From contig NZ_JALCYY010000025.1 in NCBI RefSeq assembly GCF_022690685.1, positions 21,938 through 78,954 on the forward strand: a stretch of 57,017 nucleotides of DNA, in the 5' to 3' direction. The notes under the pieces are model-generated. The model saw nothing but the letters and a program-made list of their open reading frames with translations, searched no databases and was not told the origin of the DNA. The position numbers were made by a program, and so were the translations under genes. Within the stretch, counting starts at the first letter, position 1, and each line of letters begins with the position of its first letter. This DNA comes from Anaeromyxobacter terrae (GTDB lineage Bacteria; Myxococcota; Myxococcia; Myxococcales; Anaeromyxobacteraceae). Shown here piece after piece: positions 1 through 8,551 of this stretch.

Positions 1-273
1 GCTTGTTTTGAAACCGTGCTCCGCATCCTCGGGCAGCGCATGAGCCTCACGGCCGACGATGCCGTCATTGATTCCACGGTGGCGTTGATTCCAATCGAGA
101 ATGGGCGTTTCAAGCTCGGCGTCGAGCTCGACATATCATTGCCGTCCATCGCCGATACGCAGCAGGCCATCGACCTCGTCAGAAGGGCCCACCAGACCTG
201 CCCTTACTCCGCCGCGGTCCGCGGAAACGTCGAGGTCGCGCTCGTGGTGAATGGGGCGCTGGTACGCGAATAG
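1..273 (+). CDS. OsmC/Ohr-family peroxiredoxin, C-terminal part (cut by window edge)
   Basis: The frame is open from base 1, so this is the 3' end of a gene that begins outside the window. The visible residues begin with a cysteine region (ACFET), continue through a helix, and end with the block HQTCPYSAAVRGNVEV. That block matches the second catalytic cysteine region of OsmC/Ohr proteins, which reduce organic hydroperoxides with two cysteines. Both expected Cys regions are present. The family normally has about 140 residues, so roughly 50 are missing upstream. Family assignment is by recalled motif; whether it is Ohr or the more general OsmC type cannot be decided from this part. Confidence 0.75.
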   Translation, partial: ACFETVLRILGQRMSLTADDAVIDSTVALIPIENGRFKLGVELDISLPSIADTQQAIDLVRRAHQTCPYSAAVRGNVEVALVVNGALVRE

Positions 274-483
274 CTCGGGGACGCGAGCCCCGACGGCGCC
301 CGGTGACGAACGTTCAGCGGCAGTGGCATCGCCTTCCGACGGTCGTCGCATCGCTGGGCGCTGGACGGTTCCTGGTGCAGCGGGCGGCGGCTACGACTAG
401 CACCTCACGGATCGACTGCCCCCTGGCATCGGCCGACATGGCCTCACCCCAATACCGACCGCTCCCGAACGGAGGACGAGCAC

Positions 484-957
484 ATGGCCAAGAACACGAT
501 CGTTCTGTGGTACGACAAGGACGCCGAGGCCGCGGCCCGCTTCTACACCCAGACCTTCCCAGATAGCGCGATGGGTCGCATTTTCCGCGCGCCCAGCGAC
601 TACCCCAGCGGCAAGAAGGGCGACGTGCTGACGGTCGAGTTCACCGTAGCTGGGGTGCATTGTATGGGCCTGAATGGTGGACCCGAGTTCAAGCACAACG
701 AAGCGTTCTCGTTCCAGGTCGCGACCGACGACCAAGAGGAGACCGATCGCTACTGGAACGCGATCGTCGGCAATGGAGGCCAGGAAAGCGCGTGCGGGTG
801 GTGCAAGGACAAGTGGGGCGTGTCCTGGCAGATCACGCCGCGGGTCCTGACCGAAGCGCTCGCGGCAGGGGGTGAGGAAGCGAGGCGCGCTTTCCAGGCG
901 ATGATGCCCATGAAGAAGATTGACGTCGCCACGATCGAGGCCGCGAGGCGTGGCTGA
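484..957 (+). CDS. PhnB-like VOC superfamily protein
   Basis: This 157-residue protein has the pattern of the 3-demethylubiquinone-9 3-methyltransferase-like (PhnB) branch of the vicinal oxygen chelate fold. The N-terminus is TIVLWYDKDAEAAARFYTQTFPDS, the middle has GGPEFKHNEAFSFQV, and there is a DRYWNAIV helix followed by CGWCKDKWGVSWQITP. Members of this group are small dimeric proteins, many without a proven reaction. A clear GGAGG-type ribosome site lies 8 bases before the ATG. It is monocistronic here. A short GC hairpin (about 1014-1032) follows the stop. The 441 bases to the next gene otherwise hold only the 25-bp repeat at 1136. Confidence 0.8.
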   Translation: MAKNTIVLWYDKDAEAAARFYTQTFPDSAMGRIFRAPSDYPSGKKGDVLTVEFTVAGVHCMGLNGGPEFKHNEAFSFQVATDDQEETDRYWNAIVGNGGQESACGWCKDKWGVSWQITPRVLTEALAAGGEEARRAFQAMMPMKKIDVATIEAARRG

Positions 958-1135
958 CGCTTCGACTCTCCTCATCACGCGTCGCGACCTGCCCAGGGGG
1001 AGCCGCGCTGGGCCTGCTGAGCCCAGGGGACGCACACGGGCGGGAGCTCGCGCCACGCCCGAGCGGGCGAGGGCGGCGGTAGCAGCCTGAGCCTAGCAGG
1101 GCCTCGGAGCCGATTGAGTAGCCGCCGTGCCGGAG

Positions 1136-1160
1136 GATCGGCAATTGCCGAGTTCTCGGC
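1136..1160. repeat. 25-bp repeat, copy 1 (contains two inverted repeats)
   Basis: This 25-bp stretch is identical to 5171-5195 and in the same orientation. Inside it are the perfect 12-bp palindrome CGGCAATTGCCG and the adjoining inverted repeat CCGAG-TT-CTCGG. Copy 1 lies about 240 bp before the VOC gene at 1399. It could be a shared operator, a dispersed repeat, or a recombination scar; the sequence alone does not decide. Confidence 0.85.
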
Positions 1161-1398
1161 GTGCGCCTGCGGGCCCACCGGCGGGCGCTCGACCGGCGCC
1201 CACCGCAGGTCGCGTCGTGCCACGGACCGACGCGACTCACGATCCGGTCGCAGCCGGCGGGCATGCCACTTGCTGCTCCAGCGAGCGTGGGCGGGCAGCG
1301 CGCGTCACGCTCATCGCGAACCGAAGCGTCGACCGGGTCGCTGCCACACGCGCGGCCGACATAGCGCGGATGCATCGTTCCATGACGGAGAGCACGCA

Positions 1399-2079
1399 AT
1401 GGCCGAACCCCAAGTCGACATGAGGCTCGAAGTCGCGATGCTCGGCGTTTCCGACGTCGACCGTGCGAAGACGTTCTACGAGAATCTCGGCTGGCGGCTC
1501 GACGCCGACGTCGCGAGCGACGGCTTCCACGCCGTGCAGCTGACGCCGCACAACTCGGAAGCCTCGATCATCTTCGGCAAGGGAGTCACTTCGCCCAAGC
1601 CTGGCTCGGTGGACAGCCTGGTCCTCGTCGTGAACGACCTCGAGGCCGCCCGCAAGGACCTGATCACCCACGGCGTCGAGGTGAGCGAGATCTTCCACTA
1701 CGCCGGCGGCCCCTTCAACACCTCCGTGAAGAGCTCACGCGTCAGCGGGCGCGACCCGCAAGGTCGTCCCTACCACTCGTTTGCCTCGTTCGCGGATCCG
1801 GACGGGAACGAGTGGCTGCTCCAGGAGATCCAGACGCGGCTTCCCGGCCGCGAGTGGACGTCGACGCGAGCACGAGCGACAGACGTCGCAACGCTTGCAG
1901 AGCTCCTCCACGAGACGGCAGAGCACCACGACGACTTCGAGAAGACGCACGCCGAGCACCACTGGTGGGATTGGTACGCGCCCTACCTCAGCGCCCGTCA
2001 GAGCGGCAGCAGTCCGGAGCAGGCCGCCGCCGCCGCCGGCCGCTACATGGAGGACGTCGTTCATGTTCCTCCCCGATGA
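1399..2079 (+). CDS. VOC family (glyoxalase/bleomycin-resistance fold) protein
   Basis: Residues 1-125 carry a VOC domain: EVAMLGVSDVDRAKTFYENLGW at the start and SFASFADPDGNEWLLQEI at the end, where Glu and His positions usually bind a divalent metal. A helical tail of about 90 residues follows, rich in His and acidic residues (HETAEHHDDFEKTHAEHHWWDW). This tail is not part of the usual 120-140 residue family. The ATG at 1399 is preceded by GGAGAG at a good distance; a longer upstream frame has no ribosome site. The next gene starts 56 bases after the stop on the same strand, so co-transcription with the nitrilase is plausible. The substrate is unknown. Confidence 0.78.
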   Translation: MAEPQVDMRLEVAMLGVSDVDRAKTFYENLGWRLDADVASDGFHAVQLTPHNSEASIIFGKGVTSPKPGSVDSLVLVVNDLEAARKDLITHGVEVSEIFHYAGGPFNTSVKSSRVSGRDPQGRPYHSFASFADPDGNEWLLQEIQTRLPGREWTSTRARATDVATLAELLHETAEHHDDFEKTHAEHHWWDWYAPYLSARQSGSSPEQAAAAAGRYMEDVVHVPPR

Positions 2080-2135
2080 CGCTGTTGCTGGACGCATCGG
2101 CCGGACCGCGCCAGACGCTCCGGAAAGGGAATCAC

Positions 2136-3638
2136 ATGAGATTCGTCAAGGCCGCTGCCGTTCAGATGAGTCCCGTGCTCTACAGCCGCGAGGCAACGGT
2201 CGCGAAGGTCGCGCGGAAGATCCACGACCTCGGGCAGCAGGGCGTGCAGTTCGCCACGTTCCCAGAGACCGTGATCCCGTACTACCCGTATTTTTCCTTC
2301 GTCCAGACTCCCCTGCAGAACATCGCCGGACCCGAGCAACGGAAGCTGATCGAGCAGGCCGTGACGGTGCCGTCCCCCGCCACGGAGGCGATCGGCGAAG
2401 CTGCCGGACAGGCGGGAATCGTCGTGTCCATCGGCGTGAACGAGCGCGACGGCGGAACCCTTTACAACGCCCAGCTTCTCTTCGATGCCGATGGGACCTT
2501 GGTCCAGAGGCGCCGCAAGATCTCGCCCACCTATCACGAGCGCATGATCTGGGGCGAGGGAGACGGTTCGGGCCTGCGCGTCGTCGACAGCGAGGTCGGC
2601 CGCATTGGCCAGCTGGCCTGCTGGGAGCACTACAACCCCTTGGCGCGCTACGCGATGATGGCCGACGGCGAGAAGATCCACTCGGCCATGTATCCGGGCT
2701 CCATCTTCGGAGAGCTGTTTGCGCAGCAGACGGAAACGAACGTCCGGCAGCATGCATTGGAGTCCGGGTGCTTCGTCGTCACCGCGACGGCCTGGCTCGA
2801 CCCCGATCAGCAAGCACAGATCATGAAGGACACCGGCTGCAGCATCGGGCCGATCTCCGGCGGCTGCTTCACCGCGATCGTGGCTCCCGACGGGACCTTG
2901 CTGGGCGAACCCATCCGCTCGGGTGAGGGCGTGGTCATCGCCGACCTCGACTTCACGCTGATCGACAAGCGCAAGCAGCTGATGGACTCGCGCGGCAACT
3001 ACGCCCGGCCGGAATTGCTCAGTCTCCTGATCGACCGCACCCCGACCGCCCACGTTCACGAACGCGCCGCGCACGCCGGGCGAGCCGCCGAGCAAGGCTC
3101 CGAGGAGCTCCTCACGACGGTGGCCGGACGTGGAAGGAGCGAGAGAACAACCACAGAGGTCCAGGTCCGGAGAATCAGCGTCGTCTCGTCTAGCCCATTC
3201 GAGGAGACCGTCAGGCGCCTCACGGCGACCATCGGCCGTCCTGACATGATGGCGTTCCACAACGCGCTCGAAGCGGCAGCGAGCGTTGCGGAGCTGGAAG
3301 GGATCGTTCGGGCGGCCATCGGACCCTCGAACCTGATGGAGTTCGTCCGCTTCGACGCCGGCGAGGTCCTGCGCAAGGAGGGAGGCGGTCGAGTCCCGAG
3401 GATCCTCCGCCTCATGGTCGGTAATCCGCTGATCATGAAGGAGATGGCCAGGACGACTCCCGACGCAGCATCCTACGCGCCAGTGACGATCCTGATCGAC
3501 GAGCGCACCGACGGGGTGCACCTCTCCTACGACTCGATGGCGAGCCTCATCGCTCCCTACGGCAGTCAGGCGGCACTCGTCGTCGCCAGGGATCTCGACG
3601 CCAAGGTCGAGCACCTGCTCGAAACGGCGGCGCGGTGA
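2136..3638 (+). CDS. Nitrilase-family hydrolase fused to a C-terminal DUF302 domain
   Basis: Residues 1 to about 320 form a carbon-nitrogen hydrolase of the nitrilase branch. The catalytic triad is readable: Glu44 in FPETVIPYYPYFSF, Lys128 in RRRKISPTYHER and Cys162 in GQLACWEHYNPLARY. The HYNPLARY context after Cys is typical of true nitrilases rather than amidases. After a short linker, about residues 345-500 match DUF302 (starting near VRRISVVSSSPFEETVRRL). This makes the protein 500 residues, much longer than the usual 320-370. The start is the ATG with AAGGGA upstream. The amidase gene begins 9 bases after the stop. Nitrilases convert nitriles to acids plus ammonia; substrate and the role of DUF302 here are unknown. 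Confidence 0.88.
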   Translation: MRFVKAAAVQMSPVLYSREATVAKVARKIHDLGQQGVQFATFPETVIPYYPYFSFVQTPLQNIAGPEQRKLIEQAVTVPSPATEAIGEAAGQAGIVVSIGVNERDGGTLYNAQLLFDADGTLVQRRRKISPTYHERMIWGEGDGSGLRVVDSEVGRIGQLACWEHYNPLARYAMMADGEKIHSAMYPGSIFGELFAQQTETNVRQHALESGCFVVTATAWLDPDQQAQIMKDTGCSIGPISGGCFTAIVAPDGTLLGEPIRSGEGVVIADLDFTLIDKRKQLMDSRGNYARPELLSLLIDRTPTAHVHERAAHAGRAAEQGSEELLTTVAGRGRSERTTTEVQVRRISVVSSSPFEETVRRLTATIGRPDMMAFHNALEAAASVAELEGIVRAAIGPSNLMEFVRFDAGEVLRKEGGGRVPRILRLMVGNPLIMKEMARTTPDAASYAPVTILIDERTDGVHLSYDSMASLIAPYGSQAALVVARDLDAKVEHLLETAAR

Positions 3639-3647
3639 GAGGCAGGG

Positions 3648-5141
3648 ATGGAGAAGCACCGAACGTTGTCACGCAGCGGCGCTGAGCTGCACGACCTCGG
3701 CCTCGTCGCGGCAGCACGTGCAATCCGGAACGGCGACGTTTCCTCCGAGGATCTCGCCGGCCGGCTGCTGCAGCGGGCGCGTGCGCACGCCGACCTGAAC
3801 GCCTTCATCACGATCGATGAAGTCGCCGTGCTGGAGGCCGCCAGGCACGCCGACCGTCGGATCCGAGGAGGACGCAGTGCTCCCTTGCTCGGTGTGCCTC
3901 TCGCGGTGAAGGACAGCTATCTCACGAAGGGGCTGACCACCACCTTCGGCACCTCCGTGCTGGCGAATTTCGAGCCGATGCGCGACGCCTTGGCGGTTTC
4001 GACGCTAAGGGAGGCGGGGGCGATCATCTTCGGCAAGAACAACCTCGAGGAGATGTCGTACGGCCTCACCGGGCTCAACGCGCACCATGGCCAGGCGAAG
4101 AACCCGTACGACGAGGCTCACGTGACGGGCGGGTCCTCCAGCGGGTCGGGTGCCGCGGTGGCTGCCCGCATCGTTCCCGCCGCGCTCGGTGGGGACACCG
4201 TCGGCTCGATCCGTGTTCCTGCCTCGTTGTGCGGTGTCGTTGGGTACAAGCCGACGCCGGGCCGCTGGCCGACCCGGGGCGTCGCGCCGATCTCTGGAAC
4301 CCTGGACACGACCGGTCTCCTCGCGCGCAGCGTCGAGGATTGCGAGCTCGTGGATTCCATCCTCACCGGAAGCCCGCTTCGAAGCGCGAACGCAGCTCGC
4401 GACCTGACGGGCGTCCAGCTCGCCTACGCGCCCCGGCAGCATCTGGCCGGTGTGGACGTTCGGACGGAGACTGCGTTCCGCGAGACAATGCGCAAGCTCG
4501 AAGACGCAGGGGCCGGGCTGGTGGAGGTCGATCTGGGTGGAGACTTCCTGGACCTGACCGCTCGCACGACGTGGCCCATCTTCTTCCACGAGACGATGCC
4601 CGCCGTTCGGGAATTCCTCGCCTCCAACGAGGTGCCCGTTTCCTTCGAGCAGATCCATGCGGGCCTTGGTGAACACATCAACGCCAGCTGGTCACGCGCC
4701 GTCGTGCCCTCCGGCGCAGACTACGTCTCTGAGGAGAAGTATCTCACCGCGCTGAACGCGGGCAGGCCAGAGCTGCGCCGGCGGCTCGCGTCGATTGTAT
4801 TTGGACGCGCCGATGCGCTGCTCTTCCCGACGACGCCGTGTGCAGCGCCCCGGATCGAGAATCAATGGATGTTCCAGGTCGGCGGCAAGGACGTCAGCGA
4901 CATCTTCCTCGCCCGGAACACGCATCCCTCGAGCTCCGCCGGCATACCGGGGATCAGCCTTCCAATGGCACTGAACCCGGAAGGGCTTCCGCAGGGCCTC
5001 GAACTCGATGCGGCCTCCGGACGCGACCGCGACCTGCTCGTCCTGGCGCGCCGAGTTGAACAAGTGATCGGGCTGGTGCCCCGACCCGCTGGGATCCAGG
5101 GAGACGCGAGTTCGCGTCATGGCCCGACGCGCCCTCCTTGA
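3648..5141 (+). CDS. Amidase-signature family amidohydrolase
   Basis: This 497-residue protein belongs to the amidase signature family, which uses a Ser-cisSer-Lys triad. Lys88 (GVPLAVKDSY), the Gly/Ser-rich loop at 161-168 (GGSSSGSG) and the nucleophile Ser187 (GGDTVGSIRVPAS) are all present. The usual DTGGS reads DTVGS here, a modest variation next to the nucleophile. It sits 9 bases after the nitrilase gene with its own GAGAGGCAGGG ribosome site, so the two very probably form one operon. The pair could take a nitrile to an acid through either enzyme, with the amidase clearing amide by-product; this is inference. The substrate cannot be read from sequence. Confidence 0.88.
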   Translation: MEKHRTLSRSGAELHDLGLVAAARAIRNGDVSSEDLAGRLLQRARAHADLNAFITIDEVAVLEAARHADRRIRGGRSAPLLGVPLAVKDSYLTKGLTTTFGTSVLANFEPMRDALAVSTLREAGAIIFGKNNLEEMSYGLTGLNAHHGQAKNPYDEAHVTGGSSSGSGAAVAARIVPAALGGDTVGSIRVPASLCGVVGYKPTPGRWPTRGVAPISGTLDTTGLLARSVEDCELVDSILTGSPLRSANAARDLTGVQLAYAPRQHLAGVDVRTETAFRETMRKLEDAGAGLVEVDLGGDFLDLTARTTWPIFFHETMPAVREFLASNEVPVSFEQIHAGLGEHINASWSRAVVPSGADYVSEEKYLTALNAGRPELRRRLASIVFGRADALLFPTTPCAAPRIENQWMFQVGGKDVSDIFLARNTHPSSSAGIPGISLPMALNPEGLPQGLELDAASGRDRDLLVLARRVEQVIGLVPRPAGIQGDASSRHGPTRPP

Positions 5142-5170
5142 ATCGATTCGCGGCGGAAGCGTGCCGAACT

Positions 5171-5195
5171 GATCGGCAATTGCCGAGTTCTCGGC
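5171..5195. repeat. 25-bp repeat, copy 2
   Basis: Identical over 25 bp to 1136-1160. It lies 30 bases after the amidase stop and about 190 bases before the alpha/beta hydrolase gene at 5384. The bases just upstream (CGTGCCG-A) also resemble those upstream of copy 1, so the related region is slightly longer than the perfect core. Confidence 0.85.
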
Positions 5196-5383
5196 ATGGA
5201 CGCCTCGCCTCCCGCGACCCGGCAGCCCTCCCGACGGGCTCGCCGAGATCTCGCCGGTTCTGGCACAGCGGATGAACACGTCGGTTGAAGGCAGGTGGCG
5301 CTCGGCGAGGCGCGAGCGTCCCCTCCCCGGATGATCAGGCCTGTCCAACCGAAGGTCGTCAAGCCTCGTGAAAGGATCCCGTC

Positions 5384-6373
5384 ATGAGTTCACGGTCCAC
5401 GCACGTCACCCCGGAAGGCCCGGGCTCCGTCTCCGGTGCGCCCAATCTCCCGGCCGGGTTCACCGACACGTTCACCAGCCGTTACATCGACACCGACGGC
5501 CTCCGCCAGCACGCGGTGATCGGAGGCGAGGGGCAGCCGCTGCTGCTGGTGCACGGCTGGCCCGAGAACTGGTACGCTTGGCGGCTGGTGATGCCGGTGC
5601 TGGCGAAGGACTTCGAGGTCATCGCGGTCGACCAGCGCGGTATCGGGCTGTCCGACAAGCCGCAGGACGGGTACGACACTGGCACCCTCGCTGGCGACCT
5701 GATCGCGCTGATGGACGCGCTCGGCCACGAGCGGTTCGCCGTGGTCGGCCACGACACCGGTTTCGCGATCAGCTACGCGCTGGCCGCGGATCACCCGGAC
5801 CGGATCGACCGCGTAGCCCTCGCCGAGATCCCCGGGCCCCCACTGGCGAGTGCGTCACCGCCCCTGTTCGTTCCCGCGCCGCTCAACGCCAAGCTCTGGC
5901 ACCTCTTCTTCAACCGCGTCGAGAAGCTGCCGGAACAGCTCGTCGAGGGACGGGAGGACCTCTTCTTCGGCTACGAGTTCGCCATCCAGGGCGGGAAGCT
6001 GCCCGCCGACTTGATCGCGTTCTACGTCCGCCTTGTTTCCAATCCGGAAGCCCTGCGCGGCAGCTTCGGGTGGTACCGGGCGCTCGATGCGACCCTCGCA
6101 CAGAACGAGCAGCGCAAGACCCGGCGGCTGAAGATGCCCGTGCTAGCGATCGGCGGAGCGGCAAGCTGGGGTGAACACGTCGGCGATGCGATGAAGCCCC
6201 TCGCCGACGACGTGCAGAGCGTGGTCATCTCCGGTGCGGGCCACTGGGTCGCCGAGCAGGCTCCCGAGGACATGCTTGCGGCGCTGACGGCGTTCCTGGC
6301 CCCGTACCGCGACGCGGCGGCGCACACACTCAGGCCGGATGCTGGCGCGGGGCCGACGCCTGCGTACCCGTGA
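5384..6373 (+). CDS. Alpha/beta hydrolase, epoxide hydrolase-like
   Basis: The 329-residue protein has the HGWPE oxyanion motif (residues 57-61), a DQRGIGLSDKP loop, the nucleophile elbow GHDTGF with Asp124 as nucleophile, and a C-terminal GAGHW with the catalytic His. Asp as nucleophile together with HGWPE points to the epoxide hydrolase/haloalkane dehalogenase branch rather than a serine esterase. The first 25 residues are an extra Pro/Ser-rich stretch. An AAAGGAT ribosome site precedes the ATG. The MDR oxidoreductase follows after about 50 bases on the same strand. Epoxide hydrolase is the more likely activity; a dehalogenase cannot be excluded. Confidence 0.85.
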   Translation: MSSRSTHVTPEGPGSVSGAPNLPAGFTDTFTSRYIDTDGLRQHAVIGGEGQPLLLVHGWPENWYAWRLVMPVLAKDFEVIAVDQRGIGLSDKPQDGYDTGTLAGDLIALMDALGHERFAVVGHDTGFAISYALAADHPDRIDRVALAEIPGPPLASASPPLFVPAPLNAKLWHLFFNRVEKLPEQLVEGREDLFFGYEFAIQGGKLPADLIAFYVRLVSNPEALRGSFGWYRALDATLAQNEQRKTRRLKMPVLAIGGAASWGEHVGDAMKPLADDVQSVVISGAGHWVAEQAPEDMLAALTAFLAPYRDAAAHTLRPDAGAGPTPAYP

Positions 6374-6424
6374 ACGGGATGAGCAGCTGAAGATCCCGGA
6401 CCCTCAGAAATGACGAAGGCGACC

Positions 6425-7372
6425 ATGAAGGCGATCCGTATCCACCGTCGGGGTGGCCCGGAAGCGCTCGTCTACGAGGATGCCCCGATTCCCGCGCTCC
6501 AGCCGGGCGACGTGCTGGTCCGCGTCCATGCCGCCGGGATCTCCCCGGCCGAGTTCACCTGGCAGATCTGGGAGACGCCCGAGGGCCGCAGCCGGCTTCC
6601 GTTGATACCCTCCCACGAAGTCTCGGGCGTCGTCGTGGCTGTCGCACCGGACGTGCGAGATGTCGAGGTCGGCGGTGCCGTCTACGGGCTGACCGACTTT
6701 TTTCGGGAGGGAGGAGCGGCCGAGTACGTAGCTGTGCGCGCTACCGACCTCGCCCCGAAACCCCGCAGCCTCGACCATGCGAGCGCCGCGGCAACCCCGC
6801 TCTCCGCCCTGACAGCGTGGCAGGCTCTCTTCGACCACGCGCGGCTCACGCCCGGGCAACGGGTGCTGATTCATGGCGCTGCGGGCGGTGTTGGCAGCTT
6901 CGCCGTCCAGCTCGCCCGCTGGCGCGGGGCGCACGTCATCGGGACTGCCTCCGCCCGCAACGTTGACTTCGTGCGAAAGCTCGGCGCGGACGATGTCATC
7001 GACCGTGAGGCAACGCCGTTCGAGACCGTAGTGCACGATGTCGACGTGGTCCTCGACACCATCGGCAGCACGATCAGGGAGCGGTCGTGGTCCGTTCTGC
7101 GGCAGGACGGGCTGCTCGTCACGATCGTGAGGCCGCCGCCGCCGGAGTGGGTGGCCGGTCGCGCGGTGAGAGGCTTGTTCTTCATCGTAGAACCGAGCCG
7201 CACACAATTGAACGAGCTTTCTCGCCTGATCGACGCCGGCATCATACGACCGATTGTCGAAGCGGTCCTGCCGCTCCACCAGGCACGCGAGGCCTATGAG
7301 CGGGGGATCAGGGACCACCCCCGAGGAAAGCTGGTCCTCGCGGTGGTGGGCGAGAACGGAGGAACCCGGTGA
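6425..7372 (+). CDS. Zinc-free MDR oxidoreductase (quinone reductase/enoyl reductase-like)
   Basis: This is a medium-chain dehydrogenase/reductase. The N-terminal GroES-like half starts MKAIRIHRRGGPEALVYEDAP. The Rossmann half has HGAAGGVGSFAVQLAR, the NADPH-binding loop of quinone oxidoreductase-like members. The cysteines that bind zinc in alcohol dehydrogenases are absent. The ATG at 6425 has GAAGG upstream and matches the usual family start; an in-frame ATG at 6410 would add five residues but has no ribosome site. It likely reduces an enone or quinone with NADPH. The exact substrate is unknown, but the neighbours (epoxide hydrolase, NTF2-like) suggest small-molecule modification or detoxification. 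Confidence 0.83.
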   Translation: MKAIRIHRRGGPEALVYEDAPIPALQPGDVLVRVHAAGISPAEFTWQIWETPEGRSRLPLIPSHEVSGVVVAVAPDVRDVEVGGAVYGLTDFFREGGAAEYVAVRATDLAPKPRSLDHASAAATPLSALTAWQALFDHARLTPGQRVLIHGAAGGVGSFAVQLARWRGAHVIGTASARNVDFVRKLGADDVIDREATPFETVVHDVDVVLDTIGSTIRERSWSVLRQDGLLVTIVRPPPPEWVAGRAVRGLFFIVEPSRTQLNELSRLIDAGIIRPIVEAVLPLHQAREAYERGIRDHPRGKLVLAVVGENGGTR

Positions 7373-7459
7373 GATTCACGCCCTCGGCGTCCACGGGAGA
7401 GTCTGAAGCGAGTTCATCTGTCGGACACCGACCGCTGCCGGACCCTGTGGAGGCACGTC

Positions 7460-7846
7460 ATGTACATGGGAAAGCCCTATTACCCGTTGTGGCTGGACAA
7501 TCTGGCCGACGACGTCACCCTGGAGGGCGCGGCGATGCAAGGCGTCGCGCACGGCGCCGACGCCGTCCGGACCATCGTGGTCACCGCCCGCGAGCTGTAT
7601 GAGCAGCAGGAGTTCAAGTTCACCGGCGACTACGGCGACAACGGCTTCCTCGAGGACTACACCTGCAAGATCCGCGGTGAGCCTACCAGCGTCGTCGTAA
7701 CGGTCACCCGCAACGCCGCCGGGAAGGCCGAGCACGTGGTGGTGAACCACCGCCCACGCAGCTCGGTGCTCCTCTTCGCGCGGTTGATGGGCGAGAAGTT
7801 CGCCGGCCCCCCCCTCGCCAAGTACTTCATCACCACTGAGTCCTGA
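7460..7846 (+). CDS. NTF2-like (SnoaL-type) protein
   Basis: This 128-residue protein reads as a cone-shaped alpha+beta (NTF2-like) fold: an early segment NLADDVTLEGAAMQGVAHGADAVRTIV, then alternating strands ending in VVTVTRNAAGKAEHVVVNHRP. Proteins like this bind small hydrophobic ligands or act as isomerases and cyclases, but many are unassigned. GGAGG lies just upstream of the ATG. It is the last gene of the rightward accessory block; the next gene converges on it 90 bases later. No catalytic residues are recognised with confidence. Confidence 0.65.
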   Translation: MYMGKPYYPLWLDNLADDVTLEGAAMQGVAHGADAVRTIVVTARELYEQQEFKFTGDYGDNGFLEDYTCKIRGEPTSVVVTVTRNAAGKAEHVVVNHRPRSSVLLFARLMGEKFAGPPLAKYFITTES

Positions 7847-7936
7847 AACCGACGTATCCGGCCGCAGCACGACACCCAGCGTTCCACTCCGCTCAGGCAA
7901 TAGCGACCGCCGGATCGGAGGTCGGGCAGAAACGAT

Positions 7937-8551
7937 CTAGGTGCCCATCTGCCCGTACTCCGGTTTCCCGACGGGCTCGAACCGATGGTACGTCGCGCCC
8001 TTGCCGGTAGTGACCGACTCCACCTGTTTGAGCGCCACCGGCACCGTGCCGCTGCCGAAGAGCCTCTTGCCGGAGCCGAGCACCACCGGGTAGATGAACA
8101 GCCGGTACTCGTCGATCAGGTCGTTCTTCAGCAGCGTCTGGAGCAGGCCGGTGCTGCCCCAGGTGTGCACGGTCCGGCCGGGCTGCTGCCGGAGCTTCCG
8201 GAGCTCGGCGACGACGTCGCCCTTGATCAGGCTGGAGTTGTTCCAGGTGACGCGATCGAGGCTGCGCGACACCACATACTTTGGCCGCGAGTTGAGCGCG
8301 GTCGCGATTGGGTTGTTGGGGTCAGTGATCTTGGGCCAGTAACTGGCGAAGATGTCGTAGGTCCTTCGCCCGAGCAGGAAACCGTCGGCGTCCGTGATCC
8401 CCTCGGTGACCAGCCGTCCGGTGACGTCGTCGGAATAGGGGGCCTGCCAGCCTCCGTGCGCGAAGCCACCGTCGCGGTCCTCGTCGGGGCCGCCGGGGGC
8501 CTGCATGACGCCGTCCAGGGTCAGAAATGCATTCACGACGATCTTGGGCAT
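7937..8551 (-). CDS. RibD C-terminal/dihydrofolate reductase-like protein
   Basis: The 204-residue protein starts MPKIVVNAFLTLDGVMQAPGGPDED, the signature opening of the RibD_C/DHFR-like family. It continues with LLGRRTYDIFASYWP, a segment KYVVSRSLDRVTWNNS and a TWGSTGLLQTLLKNDLIDEYRLFIYPVVLGSGKRLF block that lines the NADPH site. Family members are soluble NADPH-dependent reductases of unproven substrate, common in soil bacteria. The ATG at 8551 has GGAGGACGAG directly upstream on the minus strand; the frame is open further upstream, but nothing there supports an earlier start. Confidence 0.85.
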   Translation of the reverse strand: MPKIVVNAFLTLDGVMQAPGGPDEDRDGGFAHGGWQAPYSDDVTGRLVTEGITDADGFLLGRRTYDIFASYWPKITDPNNPIATALNSRPKYVVSRSLDRVTWNNSSLIKGDVVAELRKLRQQPGRTVHTWGSTGLLQTLLKNDLIDEYRLFIYPVVLGSGKRLFGSGTVPVALKQVESVTTGKGATYHRFEPVGKPEYGQMGT

